A stretch of 5,546 bases of DNA from the NCBI GenBank assembly GCA_027490485.1, contig JAIXYA010000275.1, positions 1 to 5,546 of the forward strand. The letters are read 5' to 3'. Position 1 is the first letter of the stretch, and every line of letters begins with the position of its first letter. A program made the position numbers and the translations under genes. Source of the stretch: Comamonadaceae bacterium (GTDB lineage Bacteria > Pseudomonadota > Gammaproteobacteria > Burkholderiales > Burkholderiaceae_C). Below the pieces are notes generated by a model. That model made no database searches and was not told the origin of the DNA. It was given only the letters and a program-made list of their open reading frames with translations. Shown here piece after piece: positions 1 through 5,546 of this stretch.

Positions 1-2
1 AT

Positions 3-815
3 GAACCCGAGGTTTCCCAAGCCCTGGGGTTTGGTTTCCGATGCGGTTTTTTGGGTTTGTTGCACATGGAAATCGTGCAAGAGCGTTTGGAGCGCGAATT
101 TGACCAAGTCCTGATCACCACCGCACCGAGCGTGGTCTACGAGGTGCTGCGGGCCGATGGTGAGGTCATCATGGTGGAGAACCCCTCCAAGATGCCCGAG
201 GCCAGCAAGATGGAGGAAATCCGCGAGCCCATCGTTACCGTGCATTTGTACATGCCGCAAGACTATGTGGGCGCGGTCATGACCCTGGCCAACCAAAAGC
301 GCGGGGTGCAGCTGAACATGGCCTACCATGGCCGCCAGGTGATGCTCACCTATGAAATGCCTTTGGGTGAAATTGTTCTGGACTTCTTTGACAAGCTCAA
401 AAGCGTCAGCCGTGGCTACGCTTCCATGGACTACGAGTTCAAGGAGTACCGTGCCGCTGACGTGGTGAAGGTCGATATTTTGTTGAACGGCGAGCGGGTG
501 GACGCCTTGTCCATCATTGTTCACCGCAGCCAGTCGCAATACCGTGGCCGTGCGGTGGTTTCCAAGATGCGTGAAATCATCAGCCGCCAAATGTTTGACG
601 TCGCCATCCAAGCAGCGATTGGTGCCAACATCATTTCACGCGAAACCATCAAAGCCTTGCGTAAAAACGTGCTGGCAAAATGCTATGGCGGCGACATCAG
701 TCGAAAGCGCAAACTTTTAGAGAAACAAAAAGCAGGCAAGAAACGCATGAAACAAATCGGATCGGTGGAAGTACCCCAGGAAGCCTTTTTGGCGATATTG
801 CAGGTGGAAGATTGA
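3..815 (+). CDS. lepA: Elongation factor 4 (LepA), C-terminal part, 5' end outside window
   Basis: LepA is a ribosome-associated translational GTPase that acts on stalled or maturing ribosomes. Only the last 270 codons are present; the reading frame is open from base 3, where the fragment begins [20 protein letters not shown], so the gene continues upstream and any start inside the window would be false. The GTPase domain lies outside. Visible are the EF-G-like domain with [14 protein letters not shown] (fragment residues about 22-35), [11 protein letters not shown], the PSKMPEASK stretch, [18 protein letters not shown], and the LepA-specific C-terminal domain with [20 protein letters not shown] around residues 224-243, followed by GKKRMKQIG and the ending [13 protein letters not shown]. 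The match to E. coli LepA is nearly continuous to the stop, so the tail is complete and intact. Its last 4 bases overlap the proposed lepB start, the usual lepA-lepB arrangement. Confidence 0.97.
   Translation, partial: EPEVSQALGFGFRCGFLGLLHMEIVQERLEREFDQVLITTAPSVVYEVLRADGEVIMVENPSKMPEASKMEEIREPIVTVHLYMPQDYVGAVMTLANQKRGVQLNMAYHGRQVMLTYEMPLGEIVLDFFDKLKSVSRGYASMDYEFKEYRAADVVKVDILLNGERVDALSIIVHRSQSQYRGRAVVSKMREIISRQMFDVAIQAAIGANIISRETIKALRKNVLAKCYGGDISRKRKLLEKQKAGKKRMKQIGSVEVPQEAFLAILQVED
802..807 (+). promoter_or_regulatory. Probable ribosome binding site for lepB
   Basis: AGGTGG lies 4 bases before the TTG at 812, inside the lepA coding end. It is a fair Shine-Dalgarno match with short spacing. 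It supports the TTG start of lepB over the ATG at 881, which has only a GCAGG one base upstream, too close to serve well. Confidence 0.45.
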
Positions 816-1816
816 TCGCCGTACTCACCGGCTTGGTGTTGGCCGCATTTGTAGCTTATGCCGGCGCTTGGTACGCAGGCATGGTGGAAGGCAATTTTGC
901 GTTGCTGTTGTTGATGGCCACCACCGTCACCGGTGTGTATTGGGTGGCGGAAAAATTGTATTTTTGGCCCAAGCGTCAACGCTCGGCCCAAGCTTTGCAA
1001 GAACAGTACGCCAAGCGTGAACAAGAGTTGATGCAACAAGGCATCGCCACACCGCCTGAGCATCAGCAGCTTGGGGCCAAGTTGGAAGAGATGTACCGCC
1101 AACCTTGGTGGCTGGATTGGACCGCGGGGTTGTTTCCTGTCATCGCGGCGGTTTTCATCTTGCGATCTTTCTTGTTTGAGCCTTTCAAAATTCCCTCCGG
1201 CTCCATGATCCCCACTTTGCATGTGGGCGACTTGATTTTGGTGAACAAATTCCATTACGGCATCCGCTTGCCCGTCATCAACCGGAAGTTGACCGATGGC
1301 AACGCGGTGCAGCGTGGCGATGTGATGGTGTTTCGCTACCCACCCAAACCCAGCTTGGATTACATCAAGCGTGTCATTGGTGTTCCTGGCGATGAGATCG
1401 CCTATATCAACAAGCGACTCACCATCAATGGTCAAGCCGTTGGCAAAACCTCTGTGCCTGAATTTTTCGACGCTGACAATATGCGCTACAGCAAGCAGTT
1501 CGAGGAACCCTTGCCGATTGGCAGCACCCCAACAGACATGAGCAATCTGCGGGTCCACCGCTTGCTGAACGAAGACCGCGCACCTGCCTTTGTGAGCGGC
1601 ATTGATGACTTTGCTTACAAAGAAAACTGCACCTACAACGTCGAAGGTTTTGTTTGCAAAGTGCCAGCCGGTCACTACTTCATGATGGGTGACAACCGCG
1701 ACAACTCGCTGGATTCCCGCTACTGGGGTTTTGTGCCCGACCAAAACATCGTGGGCAAAGCGTTTTTTGTGTGGATGAATTTTGGCAATCCCAGCCGCGT
1801 TGGTGGTTTTGACTGA
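812..1816 (+). CDS. lepB: Signal peptidase I (leader peptidase)
   Basis: Membrane-bound serine-lysine protease that cleaves signal peptides from exported proteins on the periplasmic side of the inner membrane. From the TTG at 812 the protein has 334 residues. Catalytic Ser131 lies in [10 protein letters not shown] and Lys186 in [12 protein letters not shown]; their spacing of 55 equals that of E. coli. The box [15 protein letters not shown] is at about 293-307. Three hydrophobic segments are visible (about 2-23, 28-46, 104-121) with a charged, Q/E-rich cytoplasmic loop between the last two. E. coli LepB has only the last two, beginning where this protein reads [14 protein letters not shown]. 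Start choice: TTG 812 gives a 4-base overlap with the lepA stop and has AGGTGG upstream; the alternative ATG at 881 (Met24, 311 residues) would match E. coli in length. In-frame codons upstream of 812 read lepA out of frame and are unlikely to be used. Cys273 and Cys282 may form a periplasmic disulfide. Confidence 0.95.
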   Translation: MIAVLTGLVLAAFVAYAGAWYAGMVEGNFALLLLMATTVTGVYWVAEKLYFWPKRQRSAQALQEQYAKREQELMQQGIATPPEHQQLGAKLEEMYRQPWWLDWTAGLFPVIAAVFILRSFLFEPFKIPSGSMIPTLHVGDLILVNKFHYGIRLPVINRKLTDGNAVQRGDVMVFRYPPKPSLDYIKRVIGVPGDEIAYINKRLTINGQAVGKTSVPEFFDADNMRYSKQFEEPLPIGSTPTDMSNLRVHRLLNEDRAPAFVSGIDDFAYKENCTYNVEGFVCKVPAGHYFMMGDNRDNSLDSRYWGFVPDQNIVGKAFFVWMNFGNPSRVGGFD

Positions 1817-1818
1817 CG

Positions 1819-2517
1819 ATGGTCGAGGTGTATGCGAAGTTGACCACCTCGGGCTTGCAAGACAGGTTACAGCACCGCTTTGCCCAGCCTCAGTTGCTTG
1901 AGCTGGCGCTGACCCATCGCAGTTTTAGCAGCCAACACAATGAGCGCCTCGAGTTTTTAGGCGACTCGGTGCTCAATTTGGCGGTGTCTCGCATGCTCTA
2001 CTCCGCATTGCGCGACCAGCCCGAGGGTGACCTCTCCCGTGTACGCGCCAATTTGGTCAAGCAAGATACTTTGCACCGCTTGGCCCTTGATTTGGGTTTG
2101 AGCGGCTTGATCCGCTTGGGCGAGGGCGAGATGCGCTCAGGCGGTCAACAACGTCCCTCTATCTTGGCTGATGCTTTAGAGGCCATCATCGGCGCGGTGT
2201 TGATGGATGCAGGTTACGACGCAGCTGAAGGCTTGGTGTTGCGCTTGTTTGACAAGGTGGCCATCTCTCCGACGATGACCGCTGCCGCCAAAGACCCCAA
2301 AACCGAATTGCAAGAGTGGTTGCAGGCCAGGCGTATGCAACTGCCCATCTACCGTGTGGCAGGTACCACCGGTGCTGCCCACCAACAGACTTTTGATGTC
2401 GAATGCGAAATTGCCGAGCTCAAGCAAGCCCAGCGCGGCATTGGCAACTCGCGGCGCAGCGGCGAGCAAGCGGCCGCGGCTGCCATGCTCCAATGGTTGC
2501 AGGAGCATCCTTTATGA
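1819..2517 (+). CDS. rnc: Ribonuclease III
   Basis: Double-strand-specific endoribonuclease that processes the rRNA precursor and some mRNAs in the cytoplasm. The length of 232 residues fits the family (E. coli 226). The nuclease domain spans about 14-150, with the signature [12 protein letters not shown] giving metal-site residues Glu42, Glu45 and Asp49, and [15 protein letters not shown] giving Asp118 and Glu121, which correspond to E. coli Asp114 and Glu117. The double-stranded-RNA-binding domain follows at about 158-229 ([12 protein letters not shown] to [12 protein letters not shown]). In its last helix the sequence reads [10 protein letters not shown] where E. coli has SRRKAEQAAA. The ATG lies 2 bases after the lepB stop with no clear Shine-Dalgarno sequence, which suggests translation coupled to lepB. 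A 7-bp inverted repeat sits within codons 2-11. The stop overlaps the era start (ATGA). Confidence 0.97.
   Translation: MVEVYAKLTTSGLQDRLQHRFAQPQLLELALTHRSFSSQHNERLEFLGDSVLNLAVSRMLYSALRDQPEGDLSRVRANLVKQDTLHRLALDLGLSGLIRLGEGEMRSGGQQRPSILADALEAIIGAVLMDAGYDAAEGLVLRLFDKVAISPTMTAAAKDPKTELQEWLQARRMQLPIYRVAGTTGAAHQQTFDVECEIAELKQAQRGIGNSRRSGEQAAAAAMLQWLQEHPL
1824..1851 (+). repeat. Inverted repeat (possible hairpin) just after the rnc start codon
   Basis: CGAGGTG (1824-1830) and its exact reverse complement CACCTCG (1845-1851) flank a 14-base loop, with a further U-G pair possible outside. The stem lies 3-9 bases after the rnc ATG, so in the mRNA it would fall in the footprint of an initiating ribosome. 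Both arms are coding. A regulatory role is inference only, since a 7-bp stem can arise by chance. Confidence 0.35.
2501..2505 (+). promoter_or_regulatory. Strong ribosome binding site for era
   Basis: AGGAG is placed 8 bases before the ATG at 2514, inside the 3' end of rnc. It is the clearest Shine-Dalgarno sequence in the window and fixes the era start, which would otherwise be uncertain because the frame stays open upstream to 2403. Confidence 0.8.
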
Positions 2518-3440
2518 CAGAACCTTTAAGCTCGGCACCAACCGGCACCCAACGCTGTGGTTTGGTGGCCATTGTGGGCAAGCCCAATGTGGGCAAATCC
2601 ACCTTGCTGAACGCCTTGGTGGGGCAAAAAATCAGCATCACCTCGCGCAAAGCGCAAACCACTCGCCACCGCATCACCGGCATTCGCACCACCGGCGAGA
2701 CGCAGTTCATTTTTGTGGACACACCAGGCTTTCAGACTGACCACGCCAATGCGCTGAACCGTTCGCTCAACAAAACCGTGGTGGGTGCGGTCAGCGATGT
2801 GGACTTGGTGTTGTTTGTGGTCAATGCGGGCAGTTTTGCGCAGGCTGACGCCAAGGTGCTGGCGCTGCTGAACAAAGGCATTCCCGCTTTGCTGATCGCC
2901 AACAAGCTTGACAAAGTAAACCGCCGAGAAGAAATCGCTCCATGGCTGCAAGAGATGCAAACACGCCACCCGTTTGCGCAGTTCATGCCGATGTCGGCGA
3001 AAAACCCCAAGGACATCGAGCGGCTGCTGACCCAGTGCCAAGCTTATTTACCCGAGCAAGCTTGGTGGTACAGCGAAGACGAGCTGACTGACCGCAGCGA
3101 AAAGTTTTTGGCCAGCGAAATCATCCGCGAAAAACTGTTTCGGTTCACCGGCGACGAGCTGCCCTACACCTCGACCGTCATCATCGACAAATTCACCGAA
3201 GAGCCTGGCAAAACCGTGTCGCGCATGGTGCGCATTGCCGCCACCATCGTGGTTGAGCGTGATGGCCACAAAGCCATGGTGATTGGCGAAGGTGGAGAGC
3301 GCTTGAAGCAAATCGGCACCTTGGCACGCCAAGAGTTGGAAAAACTGATGGACGCCAAAGTGTTCATCGAACTGTGGGTGAAAGTGCGCTCCGGCTGGGC
3401 CGATGACGAAGCGCGGGTGCGCAGCTTTGGCTACGAGTAA
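2514..3440 (+). CDS. era: GTPase Era (16S rRNA / 30S assembly)
   Basis: Era binds the 3' end of 16S rRNA through its KH domain and couples GTP hydrolysis to 30S subunit maturation at the cytoplasmic side of the membrane. From the ATG at 2514 the protein has 308 residues, close to E. coli (301). GTPase motifs: G1 GKPNVGKS at 22-29, switch region KAQTTRHR at 46-53, G3 DTPG at 69-72, G4 NKLD at 130-133 and G5 SAK at 161-163. The C-terminal KH domain starts near residue 230, with its GxxG loop as GEGG at 258-261, and the family ending [12 protein letters not shown] is present. The N terminus has about 13 residues before the first strand, a short polar extension. The start is set by AGGAG 8 bases upstream and by the ATGA overlap with rnc. 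rnc and era side by side is conserved; both act on pre-16S rRNA. Confidence 0.98.
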   Translation: MTEPLSSAPTGTQRCGLVAIVGKPNVGKSTLLNALVGQKISITSRKAQTTRHRITGIRTTGETQFIFVDTPGFQTDHANALNRSLNKTVVGAVSDVDLVLFVVNAGSFAQADAKVLALLNKGIPALLIANKLDKVNRREEIAPWLQEMQTRHPFAQFMPMSAKNPKDIERLLTQCQAYLPEQAWWYSEDELTDRSEKFLASEIIREKLFRFTGDELPYTSTVIIDKFTEEPGKTVSRMVRIAATIVVERDGHKAMVIGEGGERLKQIGTLARQELEKLMDAKVFIELWVKVRSGWADDEARVRSFGYE

Positions 3441-4197
3441 AGCGGCTGCGCTTCGGGTTTTGGATGAACCCGCTTTTGTGCTTCACCACTACGACTGGAG
3501 CGAATCCAGCCGCATATTGGAAGTCTTGACCCGCCACCACGGACGTGTGGCCTTGGTCGCCAAAGGTGCCAAACGCCCCACCTCCAATTTGCGTGCGGTG
3601 CTGTTGCCCCTTCAACCCTTGTCGCTTTGTTATGGCGGTGACGCGGAAATCCGCACCTTGAAAAGTGCCGAGTGGGCGGGTGGACATGTCATGCCCAGCG
3701 GCGAGGCCTTGCTGTCGGGCTATTACCTCAATGAATTGCTGCTGCGCTTGCTGGCCCGTGACGACCCCCATCCCGCTTTGTTTGACACCTACCGCCAAAC
3801 CGTCAAGGTCTTGGCCAGTGGCTTGGACAACACCATCGCGCCTTTGTTGCGTGCCTTTGAATTGCTGCTGCTGCGCGACATTGGTTTTTTGCCTGATTTA
3901 TCCGTGCAGACCTTGACCTTGCAAGCGCTGCAAGCGGGTTCCAACTATGCTTTGTTTGCAGAAGGTGGGCTCAGGGCCGTGGAGGTGGGCGTGGCGTTGC
4001 GCGGCAGCGATTGGCTGCAGTTGCATGCAGCGCTTGCCAACGATGCGCCCTTGACCACCTTGCTGCGCTGTTGCGCCGAGTTTGCACCAGAGTTGCGCAG
4101 TGCGCTGCAAACCCAGCTGCGTAACCTCTTGCACTACCATTGCGGCGTCAGCAGCTTGCGCACCCGCCAAGTGATGATGGAATTGCAAGCCTTATGA
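3403..4197 (+). CDS. recO: DNA repair protein RecO
   Basis: RecO works with RecR (and RecF) to load RecA onto SSB-coated single-stranded DNA in gap repair. From the ATG at 3403 it has 264 residues (E. coli 242). The N-terminal OB-fold region covers about 22-100: [11 protein letters not shown], then [28 protein letters not shown] and [10 protein letters not shown] helical region follows with [25 protein letters not shown] and [19 protein letters not shown]. The C-terminal end [19 protein letters not shown] is typical of the betaproteobacterial family. No CxxC zinc site is seen. The start is uncertain: ATG 3403 overlaps era by 38 bases, while an in-frame TTG at 3427 would give a 14-base overlap and an N terminus [12 protein letters not shown] of more usual length. 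Neither has a clear Shine-Dalgarno sequence. The stop overlaps the pdxJ start. Confidence 0.95.
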   Translation: MTKRGCAALATSKAAALRVLDEPAFVLHHYDWSESSRILEVLTRHHGRVALVAKGAKRPTSNLRAVLLPLQPLSLCYGGDAEIRTLKSAEWAGGHVMPSGEALLSGYYLNELLLRLLARDDPHPALFDTYRQTVKVLASGLDNTIAPLLRAFELLLLRDIGFLPDLSVQTLTLQALQAGSNYALFAEGGLRAVEVGVALRGSDWLQLHAALANDAPLTTLLRCCAEFAPELRSALQTQLRNLLHYHCGVSSLRTRQVMMELQAL

Positions 4198-4928
4198 ACA
4201 CCCATTTATCTGTCAACCTGAACAAAGTTGCGCTGGTGCGCAATACCCGCCATTTGGGCATCCCCAGCGTCACACGTGCTGCCACCCTGTGTTTGCAAGC
4301 CGGTGCCCATGGCATCACAGTGCATCCCCGGCCCGACCAGCGCCATATCCGCGACAGCGATGTCTTCGACTTAGCCGCGCTTTTGAAAGACTGGCCAGAC
4401 CGCGAATACAACATCGAGGGCAACCCGTTTCACAACCTCATGGCCTTGGTGGACAAAGTACGTCCGCAGCAGGTCACCTTTGTGCCGGACGCCGAAGGGC
4501 AGTTCACCTCGGACCACGGCTGGCGCTTTCCTGAAGATGCCCAACGCTTGCGACCCCTTATCGCCCAAGCCCAAGCCTGGGGTGCGCGGGTCAGTCTGTT
4601 CATGGATGCAGACCCTGCAGCTATGGTGTTTGCCAAGGAAGTGGGCGCTGACCGAGTTGAGCTGTACACCGAGCCTTATGCGGCCAGCCATGGCTCTGCC
4701 CCAGGTGAGGCGGTGTTGGCGCAGTTTGTGGCAGCGGCCAAGGCGGCCCAAGCTGTGGGCCTGGAAGTCAATGCTGGACACGACCTGAACCTGCTCAATT
4801 TGCGCGACTTTGTGCAAGCCGTGCCGGATGTGAAAGAGGTGTCGATTGGCCACGCCTTGATGGCCGACGCCTTGGAGAGGGGCTACAGCGCCACGGTACA
4901 AGCCTACTTAGATTGCCTCAAGCCATGA
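4194..4928 (+). CDS. pdxJ: Pyridoxine 5'-phosphate synthase (PdxJ), divergent subtype
   Basis: PdxJ condenses 1-deoxy-D-xylulose 5-phosphate with 3-amino-2-oxopropyl phosphate to pyridoxine 5'-phosphate, the last ring-forming step of the DXP-dependent vitamin B6 pathway, in the cytoplasm. It has 244 residues, the usual length, and should form a TIM barrel. Visible active-site positions by alignment from memory with E. coli: His44, Arg46 and His51 in [10 protein letters not shown], Glu75 in YNIEGNP, Thr105 in QFTSDHGW and His196 in [19 protein letters not shown] closes the barrel. The N terminus reads [13 protein letters not shown] where E. coli has VNIDHIATLRN, so the E. coli Asp-His pair is Asn10-Lys11. 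HPRPD replaces HLRED, and NIEGNP and ELYTEPYA match what is remembered of Bacteroidetes PdxJ. The ATG overlaps the recO stop (ATGA), with no strong Shine-Dalgarno sequence, suggesting coupled translation; the stop overlaps acpS. Confidence 0.96.
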   Translation: MNTHLSVNLNKVALVRNTRHLGIPSVTRAATLCLQAGAHGITVHPRPDQRHIRDSDVFDLAALLKDWPDREYNIEGNPFHNLMALVDKVRPQQVTFVPDAEGQFTSDHGWRFPEDAQRLRPLIAQAQAWGARVSLFMDADPAAMVFAKEVGADRVELYTEPYAASHGSAPGEAVLAQFVAAAKAAQAVGLEVNAGHDLNLLNLRDFVQAVPDVKEVSIGHALMADALERGYSATVQAYLDCLKP

Positions 4929-5329
4929 GCCAGATTTACGGCATCGGCACCGACATTTGCGACATCCGCCGCATCCGTGCTGCCTATGAACGCCACGGCG
5001 AGCGTTTCGCTTTGAAGGTGCTGAGCGAGGCCGAGATGCACACCTTTCGCGCCAGAAGCGTCCGATGGCCCGACCGAGGCGTGCGCTTTTTGGCGACACG
5101 GTTTTCGGTGAAGGAAGCTTTCAGCAAAGCCATTGGTTTGGGCATGCGCATGCCCATGACCTGGCGGCATTGCGAGGTAGGGCGCTTGCCTAGCGGCCAA
5201 CCCACCATCGTGTTGCATGGCGCATTGCACGACTGGTTTGTCAAGCGCCAACTGCGCGCCCATGTCACCTTGAGTGATGAAACCGACTACGCCACCAGCC
5301 ATGTGATTGTTGAACAAACCACTGCTTAA
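4925..5329 (+). CDS. acpS: Holo-[acyl carrier protein] synthase
   Basis: AcpS transfers 4'-phosphopantetheine from coenzyme A to the conserved serine of acyl carrier protein, activating fatty-acid synthesis. It has 134 residues, slightly longer than E. coli (126). Mg-binding Asp10 is in [14 protein letters not shown], and Glu64 is in [15 protein letters not shown] (the E. coli Asp9 and Glu58 positions). The C terminus [18 protein letters not shown] matches the family end. A few extra residues with WPDRG (48-52) precede the RFLATRF strand; I recall this as typical of this bacterial group. The ATG at 4925 lies in the ATGA overlap with pdxJ; the frame is open 4 codons further upstream, but that start would overlap pdxJ more and lose the family N terminus. 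No clear Shine-Dalgarno sequence is seen. pdxJ-acpS is a conserved pair in proteobacteria. The gene contains an 18-bp palindrome at the GLGMRMPM codons. Confidence 0.96.
   Translation: MSQIYGIGTDICDIRRIRAAYERHGERFALKVLSEAEMHTFRARSVRWPDRGVRFLATRFSVKEAFSKAIGLGMRMPMTWRHCEVGRLPSGQPTIVLHGALHDWFVKRQLRAHVTLSDETDYATSHVIVEQTTA
5139..5156. repeat. 18-bp perfect palindrome inside acpS
   Basis: TGGGCATGCGCATGCCCA is identical to its own reverse complement, with two abutting GCATGC hexamers at its core (5142-5147 and 5148-5153). It covers the codons for the conserved stretch GLGMRMPM of AcpS, so the protein constrains much of it. Whether it is a protein-binding site, a cruciform-prone site or chance cannot be told from the sequence. 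Confidence 0.6.
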
Positions 5330-5332
5330 ACC

Positions 5333-5546
5333 ATGACGACTGTGAAACACGCCCCCCTGATTTTGGACATCGCTGGCACCTCGCTCAGCGACACCGACCG
5401 CCGCCGTTTGGCGCATCCTCTGTGTGGCGGCATGATTTTGTTTGGCCGCAACTGGGTCGATCGCCAGCAACTTAGTGCTTTGTGCGCCGACATCAAAAGT
5501 GTGCGCCCCGATGCCTTGATTTGTGTCGACCACGAGGGTGGGCGGG
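5333..5546 (+). CDS. nagZ: Beta-N-acetylhexosaminidase NagZ (GH3), N-terminal part, cut by window end
   Basis: NagZ is a cytoplasmic family 3 glycoside hydrolase that removes N-acetylglucosamine from anhydromuramyl peptides in cell-wall recycling, the step that yields inducer signals for AmpC-type beta-lactamases where these exist. The first 71 codons are present and open to the window edge. Visible family features are [19 protein letters not shown] (8-26), [14 protein letters not shown] (28-41) and CVDHEGGR (64-71), the GH3 signature that opens the sugar-binding pocket. The catalytic His-Asp pair and the nucleophile Asp lie beyond the window. No signal peptide is seen, as expected for a cytoplasmic enzyme. 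The ATG is 3 bases after the acpS stop and lacks a clear Shine-Dalgarno sequence; a GTG at 5342 is a weaker alternative. Its position directly behind acpS fits the same operon. Confidence 0.93.
   Translation, partial: MTTVKHAPLILDIAGTSLSDTDRRRLAHPLCGGMILFGRNWVDRQQLSALCADIKSVRPDALICVDHEGGR

Noticed and set aside
680..811. ATG at 680 as a longer lepB start
   Set aside because: The added residues are lepA read in the +1 frame, with no resemblance to LepB, and the overlap would be 136 bases.
51..815. TTG at 51 as the start of a complete 254-residue protein
   Set aside because: The frame is open to the window edge and the codons before 51 match the conserved LepA stretch ([12 protein letters not shown]), so the gene is cut by the window rather than starting here.
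683..1744. Long antisense open frame (about 353 codons) opposite lepB, and another at 4904-5533 opposite acpS/nagZ
   Set aside because: No recognisable domain, composition rich in H, Q and V as expected from the complement of biased codons, and the sense strand carries well-conserved genes throughout.
2403..2513. Longer era start upstream of 2514
   Set aside because: The frame is open, but the residues are rnc read out of frame; AGGAG plus the ATGA overlap define the start at 2514.
2571..2596. Near-direct repeat TGTGGGCAA at the start of era
   Set aside because: It simply encodes the two halves of the P-loop (VGKPNVGK) with the same codons.
3440..3453. AAGCG/CGCTT stem after the era stop as a terminator
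   Set aside because: Only 5 bp, no following T-run, and it lies within recO coding sequence.
1..5546. A novel defence, mobile or regulatory system hidden in the window
   Set aside because: All but about 5 intergenic bases between 3 and 5546 lie within eight recognised, intact housekeeping reading frames in a conserved order; no room remains for an extra gene or array on either strand.

Overview
The window is a tightly packed run of eight housekeeping genes, all on the + strand: lepA (3' part), lepB, rnc, era, recO, pdxJ, acpS and nagZ (5' part). This order, and the protein sequences (for example the LepA tail, the RecO stretch around [11 protein letters not shown], the AcpS stretch around [10 protein letters not shown] and the NagZ start), point to a betaproteobacterium of the order Burkholderiales, most likely family Comamonadaceae (Limnohabitans/Rhodoferax/Polaromonas-like). 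The placement is by recollection of family sequences, not by a search. There is no sign of a mobile element, CRISPR array, RNA gene or transferred DNA.

Layout: 3-815 is the last 270 codons of lepA (elongation factor 4). lepB (signal peptidase I) probably starts at a TTG at 812 that overlaps the lepA stop. rnc (RNase III) starts 2 bases after lepB. era (ribosome-assembly GTPase) overlaps rnc by ATGA. recO (recombination mediator) overlaps the end of era by 14-38 bases depending on its start. pdxJ (pyridoxine 5'-phosphate synthase) and acpS (holo-ACP synthase) each begin in an ATGA overlap with the preceding gene. nagZ (beta-N-acetylglucosaminidase) starts 3 bases after acpS and runs off the window. 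Non-coding sequence totals about 5 bases between genes, so there is no stretch without a gene, and no terminator or promoter was recognised.

The genes look like one co-transcribed, translationally coupled unit. The themes are translation and ribosome maturation (lepA, rnc, era), protein export (lepB), DNA repair (recO), cofactor supply (pdxJ for vitamin B6, acpS for the 4'-phosphopantetheine arm of acyl carrier protein) and cell-wall recycling (nagZ). rnc-era-recO-pdxJ-acpS is a known conserved order in proteobacteria, so the window is ordinary in content. No new system was found.

Points worth a second look are local: a PdxJ of the divergent NK/HPRPD type rather than the E. coli-like DH/HLRED type, an extra N-terminal membrane segment and a TTG start in LepB, an 18-bp perfect palindrome inside acpS, a small hairpin directly after the rnc start codon, and a strong ribosome binding site only at era.
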